Position numbers and translations under genes: made by a program. Shown here piece after piece: positions 32,876 through 41,994 of a stretch of 64,000 nt of DNA. Every line of letters begins with the position of its first letter. Position 1 is the first letter of the stretch. This stretch comes from JAEUHM01 sp964538625 (GTDB lineage Bacteria; Verrucomicrobiota; Verrucomicrobiia; Verrucomicrobiales; Verrucomicrobiaceae). Under the pieces are notes generated by a model. That model searched no databases and was not told the DNA's origin. It was given only the letters and a program-made list of their open reading frames with translations. The stretch spans positions 1 through 64,000 of the forward strand of contig CAZIGH010000005.1 in the NCBI GenBank assembly GCA_964538625.1, in the 5' to 3' direction.

Positions 32876-34207
32876 ATGCACCCCGGCATCCAAGACCTCC
32901 TCACCTTCCTCCGCTTCCCCAGCGTTTCCACCAGCCCGGACCATCGTGGCGACGTGCGGAACTGTGCTGCTTGGCTCATGGAGCAACTCCGAGCCCTCGG
33001 CCTCTCAGTTGAACTGCATGAGACGCCCGGGCACCCCGTAGTGCTCGCCAGGAATGCGCACCGCCCAGACCGCAGAACCGTCATGATCTACGGTCACTAC
33101 GACGTGCAACCCGCCGAGCCGCTCGCTGAATGGCTGTCACCGGCCTTTGAACCCACCATACGGGACGGGCGCATCTACTGCCGCGGAGCCACAGACAACA
33201 AAGGACAGCTCATGGCTCACCTCGTAGGTGTCAGAGAGACCCTCGCAGCGCAGGCAGACCTGCCAGTGAATCTCATCTTCCTCTTCGAGGGTGAGGAAGA
33301 AATAGGCAGCCCGCACCTGAAGCCCTTTCTCGAAGCGCAGCGTGAGGCGCTGAAGTGCGACCTCGTAGCCATCTCAGACACCGGCATGGTAGCTCCGGGA
33401 GTGGGCACATTTACCTACGGCCTGCGTGGCATCGCCTGTTTGGAGGCCATCGTCCGCGGTCCATCCATTGATTTGCACTCGGGTATCTTCGGTGGTGCCA
33501 TTGCCAATCCTGCCACGGCAGTAGCGCGCCTTGTCGCCACCCTTCACGACAGCGAGGGTAGGGTGCAGATTGAAGGCTTCTACGACGACGTCCGCCCGCT
33601 CGCCGACTGGGAGCGTGAGGCTTGGGCGCGCCTGGGAGACACCACCGCAGAGACCCTGGCCCTAACCGGCTCACCCGAACTGTTTGGAGAACCCGGATAC
33701 ACCGATCTCGAGCGCCGCTGGGCGCGTCCCACCGCCGAAGTCAATGGCATCGGCGGCGGCTATCAGGGGCAGGGATCCAAAACCGTCATCCCCAGAGAGG
33801 CCATGTTCAAACTTTCGCTCAGGCTCGTGCCGGATCAGAACCCGGACAAAATCCTCAAACTGGCCGAAACGCATCTGCGCAAGCACCTGCCCAAAGGCGT
33901 GAGGCTTGAGATCAAGCTCGGCCATACCGGCATGCCCTACCTCATGGACCCACATTCCAGAGCCGGGCAGGCGGCGCAGCGTGCGTTGAAGGCAAGTTTT
34001 GGCGGAGACATCGCCCTCATCCGGGAAGGCGGCAGCATCCCCATCGTGCAGGCATTCAAAGATGTACTGGGTGTGGAGACTCTGCTGCTCGGACTGGCGC
34101 TGCCAGATTGCCAAGCCCATGCGCCGAATGAAAATTTCCCACTCGCAAGCTTCGAGGCCGGTGTGCAACTCAACAAGCACCTGCTTCAGGAACTCGCCGC
34201 CGGTTAG
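32876..34207 (+). CDS. M20 family metallopeptidase (dipeptidase)
   Basis: This 443-aa cytoplasmic enzyme belongs to the M20 family (ArgE/DapE/CNDP-like). Metal-binding and catalytic residues are visible: YGHYDVQP gives His74 and Asp76, GRIYCRGATDNKG gives bridging Asp107, and FLFEGEEEIGS gives the general-base Glu and a ligand Glu near 141-142. A dimerisation domain follows with RGIACLEAIVRGPSIDLHSG (the DLHSG motif) and GGYQGQGSKTVIP, the latter typical of the CNDP/dipeptidase subgroup; the last ligand His is in PDCQAHAPNE. It hydrolyses dipeptides or similar amides using two zinc ions. It starts 92 bases after the giant gene, behind a terminator, so it has its own promoter. Confidence 0.93.
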   Translation: MHPGIQDLLTFLRFPSVSTSPDHRGDVRNCAAWLMEQLRALGLSVELHETPGHPVVLARNAHRPDRRTVMIYGHYDVQPAEPLAEWLSPAFEPTIRDGRIYCRGATDNKGQLMAHLVGVRETLAAQADLPVNLIFLFEGEEEIGSPHLKPFLEAQREALKCDLVAISDTGMVAPGVGTFTYGLRGIACLEAIVRGPSIDLHSGIFGGAIANPATAVARLVATLHDSEGRVQIEGFYDDVRPLADWEREAWARLGDTTAETLALTGSPELFGEPGYTDLERRWARPTAEVNGIGGGYQGQGSKTVIPREAMFKLSLRLVPDQNPDKILKLAETHLRKHLPKGVRLEIKLGHTGMPYLMDPHSRAGQAAQRALKASFGGDIALIREGGSIPIVQAFKDVLGVETLLLGLALPDCQAHAPNENFPLASFEAGVQLNKHLLQELAAG

Positions 34208-34246
34208 CCATCTCCAGCGGGGTCGGCAGGCCATGGAGGACCGCCG

Positions 34247-35464
34247 TCAGCCTTCGCCCAGTCGCATCAGCTTATCTCGCCAGTCCGGCGCAGGTTCGAA
34301 CACGAAGCCCTTACCTGCCTGACGCTTCCGCATCAGGCCTATCTGCTCCATCCTTAACAAATCCGCACGCGCCGTCGCGTAGGCCAAATCATGAGCCTCT
34401 CGGTGGCTCTCTATGGTGAAGGCCTCACCCGGATGATCCATAGCCCGCAGCACCAACCCCTCCTGCCGCGCATTCAATAACCCAAAACGATTCCACGAGT
34501 GCCGTCCAGCCAGCAGCTCGGCTTCCGCCTCGTGAGCCGTCCTTTCTGCACTCGTCAGCGCTGTCTTCAGAGCTTGAAGCACAGGCAGGATCACATAGGT
34601 CAGATCCCCCTCGTCAGACTCCACACGGACTGAGGCAGACAGGTAGTCTTGCGGGTCAGCCATCAATGCCCGGGACGGCGCTGTCCATGCCAGCACACCA
34701 TAGCCGCTCCGCATTCCCGTCCAGTGCATGACGTAGCGCCCCAGAATGCTACCCACATCCCCCAGCCCGTCCAGCCGAGAGAGCCACCAGCCCGTGATGA
34801 TGGCACGAATCAGCGGGTGAAGAAACCCGGCACCCTCAGACAACGGCCCTTCAGCAAACTCGCAAACAGCAGCCAAGGATGCCTCATCCATGCTCCCTTC
34901 CGCCATGCCCGTGCGCTCCAAGAGCCGCTGGTAGGCAACGCGGATACCGGCTGTTGTCAATGCCTCACGCGACATCTCAGGCAGAGCCTTAAGCAGCCGG
35001 TGCAGATTCCACACCAGTTGATCCCATGAATGAATGGGCTGCCGTGCCTGACGCAGCATGTCCATGCTGTGCTCCCAGGATACTGCCCTGCCAGAGAGCT
35101 GCACAGAGGCGACCGCCTCCTGCATCATCGCGGACATGCGCCGCGTCTGCCAGCGTTCTCTCACCTCCGCAGGCTGCACCGGCGTTGCCCTCATCACTCG
35201 CGTGTCGAACAGATGCAGCACGGGAAGCATCTCGTCACTTAACACCACACCGAACTGCCCCGTTCCAAGCCCTGGAAGGATGACCGGCTTCCAGCGAGCG
35301 ATGCGCAGGCATTTCACCAGCGGCCACCACTGCTCATGCCTCAGGCCATCAGGTGCCGGTTTGTGCTTCATCTGCTCTGGATGCCAGTAGGGCTGCTTTG
35401 AGAGTTCCGGCAGCCAATGAAGCAGGCCGCCGGGTGCCGAGGGAAGACTGATGGGCTCGCTCAT
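34247..35464 (-). CDS. Degenerate Fic-family-like protein with C-terminal winged helix
   Basis: This 405-aa protein has the layout of the Fic family DUF4172/Fic_N type but lacks the catalytic motif. QEAVASVQLSGRAVSWEHSM near residues 115-135 resembles the Fic_N inhibitory-helix region (EAxxSSxIEG). In the core, where HPFxDGNGR should be, it has FLHPLIRAIITGWWLSRL: the His-Pro is kept, the anion-binding Gly/Asn/Arg are not. The C-terminal ~75 residues (LNARQEGLVLRAMDHPGEAF, then SYATAR-like YATARADLLRMEQIG) form the winged helix found at the end of many Fic proteins. It is therefore probably not an AMP-transferase, and may act as a DNA-binding regulator. A palindrome lies 12 bases upstream of its start. 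Divergent from the PH-domain gene and convergent with the M20 peptidase. Confidence 0.65.
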   Translation of the reverse strand: MSEPISLPSAPGGLLHWLPELSKQPYWHPEQMKHKPAPDGLRHEQWWPLVKCLRIARWKPVILPGLGTGQFGVVLSDEMLPVLHLFDTRVMRATPVQPAEVRERWQTRRMSAMMQEAVASVQLSGRAVSWEHSMDMLRQARQPIHSWDQLVWNLHRLLKALPEMSREALTTAGIRVAYQRLLERTGMAEGSMDEASLAAVCEFAEGPLSEGAGFLHPLIRAIITGWWLSRLDGLGDVGSILGRYVMHWTGMRSGYGVLAWTAPSRALMADPQDYLSASVRVESDEGDLTYVILPVLQALKTALTSAERTAHEAEAELLAGRHSWNRFGLLNARQEGLVLRAMDHPGEAFTIESHREAHDLAYATARADLLRMEQIGLMRKRQAGKGFVFEPAPDWRDKLMRLGEG

Positions 35465-35475
35465 GCTGATGTTCA

Positions 35476-35502
35476 GGTATCAACTCGCCCAAAATTGATA
35501 CC
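35476..35502. promoter_or_regulatory. Palindrome GGTATCAA-N11-TTGATACC next to Fic-like start
   Basis: Perfect inverted repeat with 8-base arms, centred 25 bases upstream of the Fic-like ATG (35464) in the divergent intergenic region. The position fits an operator that would block transcription or translation initiation of the Fic-like gene, possibly bound by that protein's own winged helix. Confidence 0.5.
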
Positions 35503-35652
35503 AAATTCCCTATTCAAAGTGCAACTCTCTTTGAAGTGCGGAAGCCGGTTGACACCGATCCGACACGCTCCTCGCCATACGGAAAAGATAGTATGCCTCC
35601 CGCATGACTCTTCACTTGCCGAATCCACCTGAGCCGCGCACCATCTGACCAG

Positions 35653-36438
35653 ATGCCCGCCGCGCGCTACCAGATCCCGCAGCATCCCACGCTTGGAGGC
35701 CCTCATACCAAGGACGAACTCTACCTGCTGGTGGAGCGGGGATCCATCGCCAGAGGAGAAATCGTCACAGATCGCGTCACCGGACGCTCGCACAAAGTTG
35801 GTGAACTCATTGATGGCATGAGGCCGCCGCGAGTGGAAGAGAGCGTCGCCCGGTTGGAGCGTCCTGCGTACCAAGAGTTCAGCGGAGACACCCCTTGGGA
35901 GATCAAGGCCCGTGGAGCACTGGAGGATGAAGATGCGAACGAGGATTCCATGTTGCCGGATGAGGGAGCCGACATGGCGGGAGAGTTTTATGAGAACAGC
36001 GCTCCCGGTGCTGAAGCCTATCACGGTCATCCTTCTTGGTTGGCCTACATGCGTTGGTTAGCTCTGGCCTTTCTCTTCGCAGCGCTGGGTGCCATCGGCA
36101 TGACCTACGACTGGCGTTTCATGGCGGCGGGAGGCATCGCTGCATCCATCACCCTGTGTGGCGTCATCATCGCACGGCAGCAGAGGGACTACATCATCAC
36201 CCCCGAGCGCATCGAGCATGAGTGGGGCATTTGGGGCCGCAGCTCAAAGGAGGTCCGCATTCGAGACGTGCGCTCCATTGATGTGGATGCGTCAGGCGTT
36301 CTCGGTGTCCTCGGCATAGGCACCCTCAACGTGTCTTCCGCAGGCTCGGAGGACATTGAAGTACAGTTCAAACACATCCGCGGCGCACACAAAGTCAAAG
36401 AGCTCATCCGCCAGCTTCAGCAGCGATCTGGGGTGTAA
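35653..36438 (+). CDS. GYF_2-like / PH-domain membrane protein
   Basis: This 261-aa protein has three parts. Residues about 1-55 (RYQIPQHPTLGGPHTKDELY, then GSIARGEIVTDRVTG) resemble the GYF_2/DUF4339 domain that binds proline-rich peptides. Residues about 60-120 are an acidic linker. Residues about 130-175 hold two membrane helices (WLALAFLFAALGAIGMTY and MAAGGIAASITLCGVII), followed by a bacterial PH (bPH2/YdbT-like) domain with YIITPERIEHEWGIWGRSSK and VLGIGTLNVSSAGSEDIEVQ, the latter a strong family motif. It ends 39 bases before the ECF sigma ATG, on the same strand, and may belong to the same operon. Function unknown. Confidence 0.82.
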   Translation: MPAARYQIPQHPTLGGPHTKDELYLLVERGSIARGEIVTDRVTGRSHKVGELIDGMRPPRVEESVARLERPAYQEFSGDTPWEIKARGALEDEDANEDSMLPDEGADMAGEFYENSAPGAEAYHGHPSWLAYMRWLALAFLFAALGAIGMTYDWRFMAAGGIAASITLCGVIIARQQRDYIITPERIEHEWGIWGRSSKEVRIRDVRSIDVDASGVLGVLGIGTLNVSSAGSEDIEVQFKHIRGAHKVKELIRQLQQRSGV

Positions 36439-36477
36439 CCTTTGGATTTTTTCCAAGAGGCTGGCACTCCCGCCGTC

Positions 36478-37020
36478 ATGCAGCATGACTCCCGCATGAC
36501 CGATGCCCACCAGTTCTTCTGCGAAACACTCGAGCGCTACGAAAAGCCGCTCATTCGCTACGCACTGAACTACGTGGGCCAGGTCGAGGACGCCAGGGAC
36601 ATCGTGCAGGATGTGTTCCTACGTCTCAGCCAGTCGCTGGCGGCAGTGGAAAGAGAGCGCATCGCGCCGTGGCTCTTCACGGTGTGTAAGAACCGCGCCA
36701 CCGATCACCTGCGCAAACACCATCGCCTCATCCCTATGGAAACCGAAATGCTTGATCTCGAAGAGTCTCCAGGTAGCCGTCCAGGAGATGACCTAGAGCA
36801 GCGTGAAGACGTCGGCACCATGCATCGACTCCTCGCCAAGCTCCCAGAAAAGCAGCGCGAAGCCATCCGCCTCAAGTTCATCGCAGGTCTTAGTTACAAA
36901 GAAATCAGTGACACCATGAAGACCTCCATCGGCAACGTTGGCTACCTCATCCACCACGGCATCCAGGCCATGCGCGAGCAGTGGCAGACCCAAGAAACAA
37001 GCCCGCATCAACTCGTCTGA
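36478..37020 (+). CDS. ECF-type RNA polymerase sigma factor
   Basis: About 180 residues from the ATG at 36478; starts at a TTG (36442) or at the ATG at 36496 are also possible. Region 2 is visible in YEKPLIRYALNYVGQVEDAR and DIVQDVFLRLSQ, with region 2.4 in RIAPWLFTVCKNRATDHLRK. Region 4 is LPEKQREAIRLKFIAGLSYK, EISDTMKTSIGNVGYLIHHG, the helix-turn-helix that reads the -35 element. This is a group IV (ECF) sigma factor of the type common in PVC bacteria. The gene for a membrane-anchored von Willebrand A protein with an anti-sigma-like N terminus follows 28 bases later, which suggests it controls this sigma. Confidence 0.92.
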   Translation: MQHDSRMTDAHQFFCETLERYEKPLIRYALNYVGQVEDARDIVQDVFLRLSQSLAAVERERIAPWLFTVCKNRATDHLRKHHRLIPMETEMLDLEESPGSRPGDDLEQREDVGTMHRLLAKLPEKQREAIRLKFIAGLSYKEISDTMKTSIGNVGYLIHHGIQAMREQWQTQETSPHQLV

Positions 37021-37048
37021 GTCCGTAAACCCATCCCCCGCTTACCCC

Positions 37049-39262
37049 ATGAAACCCGAACAACTTACCGCCTGGGCGCTGAATGAAGCCACACAGGAAG
37101 AGCGCTTCCAGATCGAGGCCCGCTTGGCTCAGGATGCCGAACTCAAGCGGCAGGCAGAGGAGATTAGAGCCTTCTGCGCCACGCTCGAACAGGAGCTTGC
37201 ATCCAACAGCGAATCCAACGGCCTGTCTTTGGAGCAAAAGGAAGCTCTCATCCGGAGCCTGCAAACTCCCGCCAAAAAGAAACAGCCCGTCATCATCGCA
37301 GGCTCCAGCGCCCCACGTTACGGCATCGTCCGCATCGTCGCGCTCGCAGCCTGCCTCATGGTTGGAGTCTTCATTCTGACACGCAGCCTTTTGAAGTGGA
37401 ATCAATCACCCAGCGAGACAGTTACCGTCGCCATGGGACAAAAAGGCACTGAACTAGGCAAGGACCGGCAGATGTCCATCGCGCTCGGCAGTATCCGTTC
37501 GGATTCACCTTTGAATCGGCAAGTCGCAGCCAGCTCCATGACCCTGCCGGCTGACGATCCACCAGCCATATCGCAGCAGGACTCTCAATCGATGAAGCCC
37601 CTTTACCCAGCCCCGTCTGCAACACCGGTGCTCGCAGACGCGGCCGCCCCTGCGGGGCCACCGGTAGCAGGTATTGCCCAGCGTGAGATTCGGAGTCGTG
37701 CCATCCCCGCATCTGATGGCAAATCCACAGACGCGACCTACGCAGGTGTGCCGGTGAATACTGGGATCAGTGGAACTGCGTTTCGACCGGAGCGTGACCG
37801 ACTTGACTCTCTTGACGGCGCACGCCGCGCCGTGTCCACCGAACGCTACCAACCTCTCCTCGAAAACGCCTTTGCCCAAGTCACCCAGGCACCGCTTTCC
37901 ACCTTCAGCATCGACGTGGATACCGCAGCGTATGCCAATGTGCGTCGCTTCCTCAATCAAGGCGTGCTTCCACCAGCCGATGCGGTGCGCCTTGAAGAAA
38001 TGATCAACTACTTCCCCTATGACTACGAGCAGCCAGATGGCGACCGCCCATTCAGCGTGCAGGTCGATGTGGCCGAGGCCCCGTGGAAGCCGCAGCATCG
38101 CCTGGCCCGCATTGCCATCAAAGGGCGCGAGTTCCAGCGCGAGCGCGTGACCGCGAACTTCGTCTTCCTCGTAGATGTCTCCGGCAGCATGAGTGATGCA
38201 AACAAGCTCCCGCTCGTGAAGCAAAGCCTCCATTTGCTGACCGAACAACTTGGAGAAAACGACCGCGTCGCCCTCGTCACCTACGCCGGCCGCAGCGGCC
38301 TCGCCCTGGAAAGCACCAGTGACAAAGCACAGCTCCGCGCCGCCATCGAGGCACTCACACCAGGCGGCTCCACCAACGGTGCCAGCGGCATCCAGCTCGC
38401 CTACGAACAAGCGCAGAAGCACTTCATTAAAGAAGGCATCAACCGCGTGCTGCTCTGCACGGATGGAGACTTCAACGTCGGCATCAGCAGCCCGCAGGAG
38501 TTGGAGACCCTCATCAAGGACAAGGCCCAGAGCGGCGTCTTCCTCAGTGTTCTCGGCTTCGGCACCGGCAATCTCCAGGACTACACCATGGAAGCCCTGG
38601 CCAACAAAGGCAACGGCAACTACGCCTACATCGACAGCCTCAGCGAGGCGCGCAAAGTCCTCGTCGAGCAAATGCACGGCACCCTTGTGACCATTGCCAA
38701 GGACGTGAAGATCCAGGTGGAGTTCAACCCCGCTCAGGTCGCCTCGTATCGCCTCATCGGCTACGAGAATCGCCTGCTCGCCAAAGAAGACTTCAACAAC
38801 GACCGCAAAGACGCTGGCGAGATCGGTGCGGGCCACACCGTCACCGCCTTTTATGAAATCGTGCCCGTCGGCGTCACGAACGAAGACGGCCGTCCGCTTG
38901 TGGATGGCCTCAAATACCAGCAGCCGGCCACACCCGCCACACCCGCCGCCGGAGTCGTCAGTGATGACTTACTCACCGTAAAGCTCCGCTACAAGCAGCC
39001 AGACGGAAACAGCAGTCAGCTTATCGAGATGCCCGTGAAGGACGCCGGGAGGAAGCTCGCAGACACATCCAAGGAGTTCCAGTTCGCCACCTCCGTCGTT
39101 GGCTTTGGCATGTTACTCCGTCAGTCCGCCCACGCTGGAGAGCTAAGCTGGGAAGGCATCCGCCAACTCGCTCTGCAAAGCAAAGGCCCGGACCCCCTCG
39201 GCTACCGAGGCGAGTTCCTCCAGCTCATTGATAAGGCGCGTGGTCTGGCTGCCAGAAGATGA
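37049..39262 (+). CDS. Membrane-anchored von Willebrand A protein, probable anti-sigma partner
   Basis: This 737-aa protein has an N-terminal cytoplasmic part (about 1-90) of anti-sigma/zinc-finger-like layout (LTAWALNEATQEERFQIEAR, but no HxxxCxxC motif), one membrane helix (about 92-111, IVALAACLMVGVFILT), a Pro/Ser/Ala-rich extracytoplasmic linker, then the YfbK-type module: a vWF_A_N domain (PLSTFSIDVDTAAYANVRRF, MINYFPYDY), a VWA domain with MIDAS motif DVSGSMS near residue 376, LTPGGSTNG and LLCTDGDFNVG, and a C-terminal DUF3520 domain. VWA domains bind ligands through a metal ion. The arrangement (sigma gene, then cytoplasmic domain, membrane helix and outer sensor) fits a signal-transducing anti-sigma factor. 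The sigma-binding role is inference. The ATG at 37049 follows the sigma gene stop by 28 bases. Confidence 0.88.
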   Translation: MKPEQLTAWALNEATQEERFQIEARLAQDAELKRQAEEIRAFCATLEQELASNSESNGLSLEQKEALIRSLQTPAKKKQPVIIAGSSAPRYGIVRIVALAACLMVGVFILTRSLLKWNQSPSETVTVAMGQKGTELGKDRQMSIALGSIRSDSPLNRQVAASSMTLPADDPPAISQQDSQSMKPLYPAPSATPVLADAAAPAGPPVAGIAQREIRSRAIPASDGKSTDATYAGVPVNTGISGTAFRPERDRLDSLDGARRAVSTERYQPLLENAFAQVTQAPLSTFSIDVDTAAYANVRRFLNQGVLPPADAVRLEEMINYFPYDYEQPDGDRPFSVQVDVAEAPWKPQHRLARIAIKGREFQRERVTANFVFLVDVSGSMSDANKLPLVKQSLHLLTEQLGENDRVALVTYAGRSGLALESTSDKAQLRAAIEALTPGGSTNGASGIQLAYEQAQKHFIKEGINRVLLCTDGDFNVGISSPQELETLIKDKAQSGVFLSVLGFGTGNLQDYTMEALANKGNGNYAYIDSLSEARKVLVEQMHGTLVTIAKDVKIQVEFNPAQVASYRLIGYENRLLAKEDFNNDRKDAGEIGAGHTVTAFYEIVPVGVTNEDGRPLVDGLKYQQPATPATPAAGVVSDDLLTVKLRYKQPDGNSSQLIEMPVKDAGRKLADTSKEFQFATSVVGFGMLLRQSAHAGELSWEGIRQLALQSKGPDPLGYRGEFLQLIDKARGLAARR

Positions 39263-39474
39263 AAGTGACGATCACCCAACAAAGAGCAGCGCTTTGACTC
39301 AGCTTCGGCTCCTTGCGCCCACTTCACCCTGCCTCCACATACCCTGGCATCGTAACGAGGCGCCAGTCACCTTGGTGCATACAGAGCCGGGCGTCGTTCA
39401 CTCAGTAAGGGCAGAGTGAAACGGACTCTCCAGATTAGCGTCCAGCGGAAGTCTCAGGGAGTCGAGGTGTTCTG

Positions 39475-41394
39475 TCAGCCGAAGCGGTAGCTACGGTCAA
39501 TGAAGACTCGATGCCACAGCTCAAGAATGACCAGTGACACAACCTGCTTGCAGAAGATGAACTCCCGCGTGCTCCGCATCTGTTCCACCAGCCGTGCCAC
39601 TTGTCGGGGGTCAAAGTAGCCGCGCTTCTTCACGGCGTTTTCATTCAGAGTGTCTGCCACCAGTGCCTTGAACTGCGGCTGATCCAGAAAATACTCCACC
39701 GGCAGATAGAACGGGATCTTCTTTCGGCGTGCGATGTGTGGCGGGAAGACCTTGTCCGCCAGACGACGTTCGATGATTTTGTCCTCCCGCCCATTGTTCT
39801 TCAAATGAGCAGGCATAGTGAAGGCCAGTTCGATGAGACGGTGATCCAGGAACGGCAGCCGATACTCCAGGCTGTGCGCCATGGTGTTCTTGTCCTGTCG
39901 AATCAGAGCCCAGTCCTGCAACCACTCGTCGTATTGCAGCTTGAGTAGGCGGTCGAGAAACGGCCCGCCCTTGTCCTTGTCCCGCTCCTTTGCCATCCAG
40001 GCAGTGCTGGCCCGCTCTTTGAAGGCCGGCGCATAGACATCCCTGCGCTCGTCCATGCTCCAGAGTGTACGCAGCGCGTTAAAGTTATGATTGAGATCTC
40101 GGCTGTTGTAGTGGCGCAGGAAATCGATCACACGTTTTTTGCCCTGGGAACCCAGATCTGCCGGGAACACGAAGAACTTGTTTAGCAAAGCATGGGGCGT
40201 GAGGCCGAACGCGAGCGCGGCAAGCGGTGCAAGCGGCTTCACCTTGTCCACTTTCCCAATGACGCCCTGGAACGAGTACCCGGCAAAGGCCTCATCTGCA
40301 CCCTCTCCGCCGAGCACCACCTTGAGATCCCTGCTTGCTCCCTGAGCCAGTTTGTAAAACGCAATGAGCAGCGCATCTCCCACCGGTCTGTCCATATGCC
40401 ACACGATCTTCGGCAGCAGCTCAAAGTCCTCCGGCGTGCAGATGATTTCGTGGTGGTTCGTACCCAAGTAGGCTGCCGTTTCACGCGCAGCAGGTGTTTC
40501 ATCCACAGGTGAGTCAAAGCCGATGCTGTAAGTATTGATGCGGGAGGAGTATTTCGTCATCGCCGCTACGGTAAGGGATGAATCTACCCCGGCGCTGAGA
40601 TACGCACCCACCGGCACATCACTCCTCATGCAGAGCCTTACCGCGTCATCAAACACCTCCTCCAAGGCCTCCAGGTATTCCCCGTCACTCTTGTAAGTCG
40701 CTGTTCGGGCATTCAGAAGCGGCACCTCCCAGTAGCGGTGAATGCTTAGGTCCCTGTCGCGCAACCGGTAGTGCAGGTAGTGTGCTACTGGCAGCTTGTA
40801 GATGCCTTTGAACATGGTAGCTGGCTCCGGCACATTGCGCAGCGTCAGGTAAGGATCGATCGCCTCCAGGTTTGGTTCGGCACTCACGTGCTGGCTTTGC
40901 AGAAGGGATTTCGCCTCGCTTCCGAAGAGAAATCGTCCACCTTCGTGGTGGTAATAAAGTGGCTTCTGTCCGCAGCGATCCCGGGCGATGTAAAACTCCT
41001 GCCTCCTCGCGTCATACAGGCAAAATGCCGCCATGCCATTCATCCGCCGCAGCAGTCCCTCTATTCCCCACTCTTCGTATCCATGCACCAGGCACTCCGT
41101 GTCACTGTGTGTCCGGAAACGGTGCCCCTTTGACTCCAGTTCATCACGCAGCTCCAGGTAGTTGTAGGTCTCCCCATTGTAGCAGACGACTATGGTGCCA
41201 TCCTCATTGAACACAGGCTGCCAGCCGCCCTCCAGGTCAATGATGCTCAGTCGTTGCATACCCATGGAGAAGACCACCCCTTCTGGTGCCTCATAACGAC
41301 CTTGTCCATCAGGTCCACGATGCCGAATCACGCCACCCATGCGGTCCAGAAGACCTTCTTCATCGAAACCTGCAAAACCGTAAATGCCGCACAT
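39475..41394 (-). CDS. asnB: Asparagine synthase (glutamine-hydrolysing)
   Basis: This 639-aa protein has an N-terminal Ntn glutaminase domain starting Met-Cys2 (MCGIYGFAGF), with RHRGPDGQG, VCYNGETYN and SDTECLVHGYEEWG for ammonia release, and a C-terminal synthetase domain with the PP-loop AYLSAGVDSSLTV (the usual SGGxDSS reads SAGVDSS), IGFDSPVDET, GEGADEAFAGY and the KNTMAHSLEYRLPFLDHRL motif. It makes asparagine from aspartate, glutamine and ATP, or amidates a related carboxylate. Its size and layout match AsnB homologues found in surface-polysaccharide clusters, but no such genes are adjacent. It stands alone, convergent with the vWA gene. Confidence 0.93.
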   Translation of the reverse strand: MCGIYGFAGFDEEGLLDRMGGVIRHRGPDGQGRYEAPEGVVFSMGMQRLSIIDLEGGWQPVFNEDGTIVVCYNGETYNYLELRDELESKGHRFRTHSDTECLVHGYEEWGIEGLLRRMNGMAAFCLYDARRQEFYIARDRCGQKPLYYHHEGGRFLFGSEAKSLLQSQHVSAEPNLEAIDPYLTLRNVPEPATMFKGIYKLPVAHYLHYRLRDRDLSIHRYWEVPLLNARTATYKSDGEYLEALEEVFDDAVRLCMRSDVPVGAYLSAGVDSSLTVAAMTKYSSRINTYSIGFDSPVDETPAARETAAYLGTNHHEIICTPEDFELLPKIVWHMDRPVGDALLIAFYKLAQGASRDLKVVLGGEGADEAFAGYSFQGVIGKVDKVKPLAPLAALAFGLTPHALLNKFFVFPADLGSQGKKRVIDFLRHYNSRDLNHNFNALRTLWSMDERRDVYAPAFKERASTAWMAKERDKDKGGPFLDRLLKLQYDEWLQDWALIRQDKNTMAHSLEYRLPFLDHRLIELAFTMPAHLKNNGREDKIIERRLADKVFPPHIARRKKIPFYLPVEYFLDQPQFKALVADTLNENAVKKRGYFDPRQVARLVEQMRSTREFIFCKQVVSLVILELWHRVFIDRSYRFG

Positions 41395-41560
41395 GATATG
41401 GATCGCTAACTAAGACGCGAACCTGACAGCAATCAATGCGGGAGACGCCTCATTATTCACGGACACACCATCCGCGGCAGCCGAAATCCAGCCCCTTCGA
41501 AACAAGATCAAAGCCAAGGTCTGGCCCAAGCCTTCGCTGGCTTGGCGGTCGCTCACTGGT

Positions 41561-41677
41561 TCAGGTTCGGCGCTTGAGCAACCACCACAACAGGCCACCA
41601 GCCGCCACGATCCTCACCACAACGATGCTCCACTCCGTAAGCGTCACGGCAGTAGCCTGGGGCTCTTGTCTTGACGC
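41561..41677 (-). pseudogene. Possible gene remnant ending in a sorting-signal-like C terminus
   Basis: A short open stretch on the minus strand encodes LTEWSIVVVRIVAAGGLLWW followed by LLKRR and a stop. This resembles IPTL-CTERM/PEP-CTERM-type tails (LSEW, hydrophobic helix, basic end). An in-frame stop lies 10 codons before the helix, so the rest of the gene, if any, is broken or in another frame. Positions 41678-41990 show no further recognisable coding sequence. Confidence 0.3.
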
Positions 41678-41994
41678 TTACACGTAAGCTGCCCATTGGT
41701 GCGACCCTTCGTTACCGCGACGGCAGAGTCGTGACGTTCACTTGCGACCCGAGTAAAGCGGGATTTCCTTACATAACCTGTTGCCGTTGAATGTGCCTCG
41801 CAACTCCAGGCCCCTAAGCGATTAGTCTTAAATGTTAAGCCCGCAGATTTCGTCCTGGCTACTTCCCGGGAGAAACCCATTTCATCATTCCGCTCCAGAA
41901 CGCTGGTAGCTCCGGCACAAGGCTAGCGCGAACAAGGGACTCGGCGGCAGTCTATGCCACACGTGTCGCTTGGAATCTTTTCGAAGACGGTGAA

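Noticed and set aside
34247..35464. Active Fic AMP-transferase
   Set aside because: The HPFxDGNGR motif is replaced by HPLIRAIITGW, without the residues needed for catalysis.
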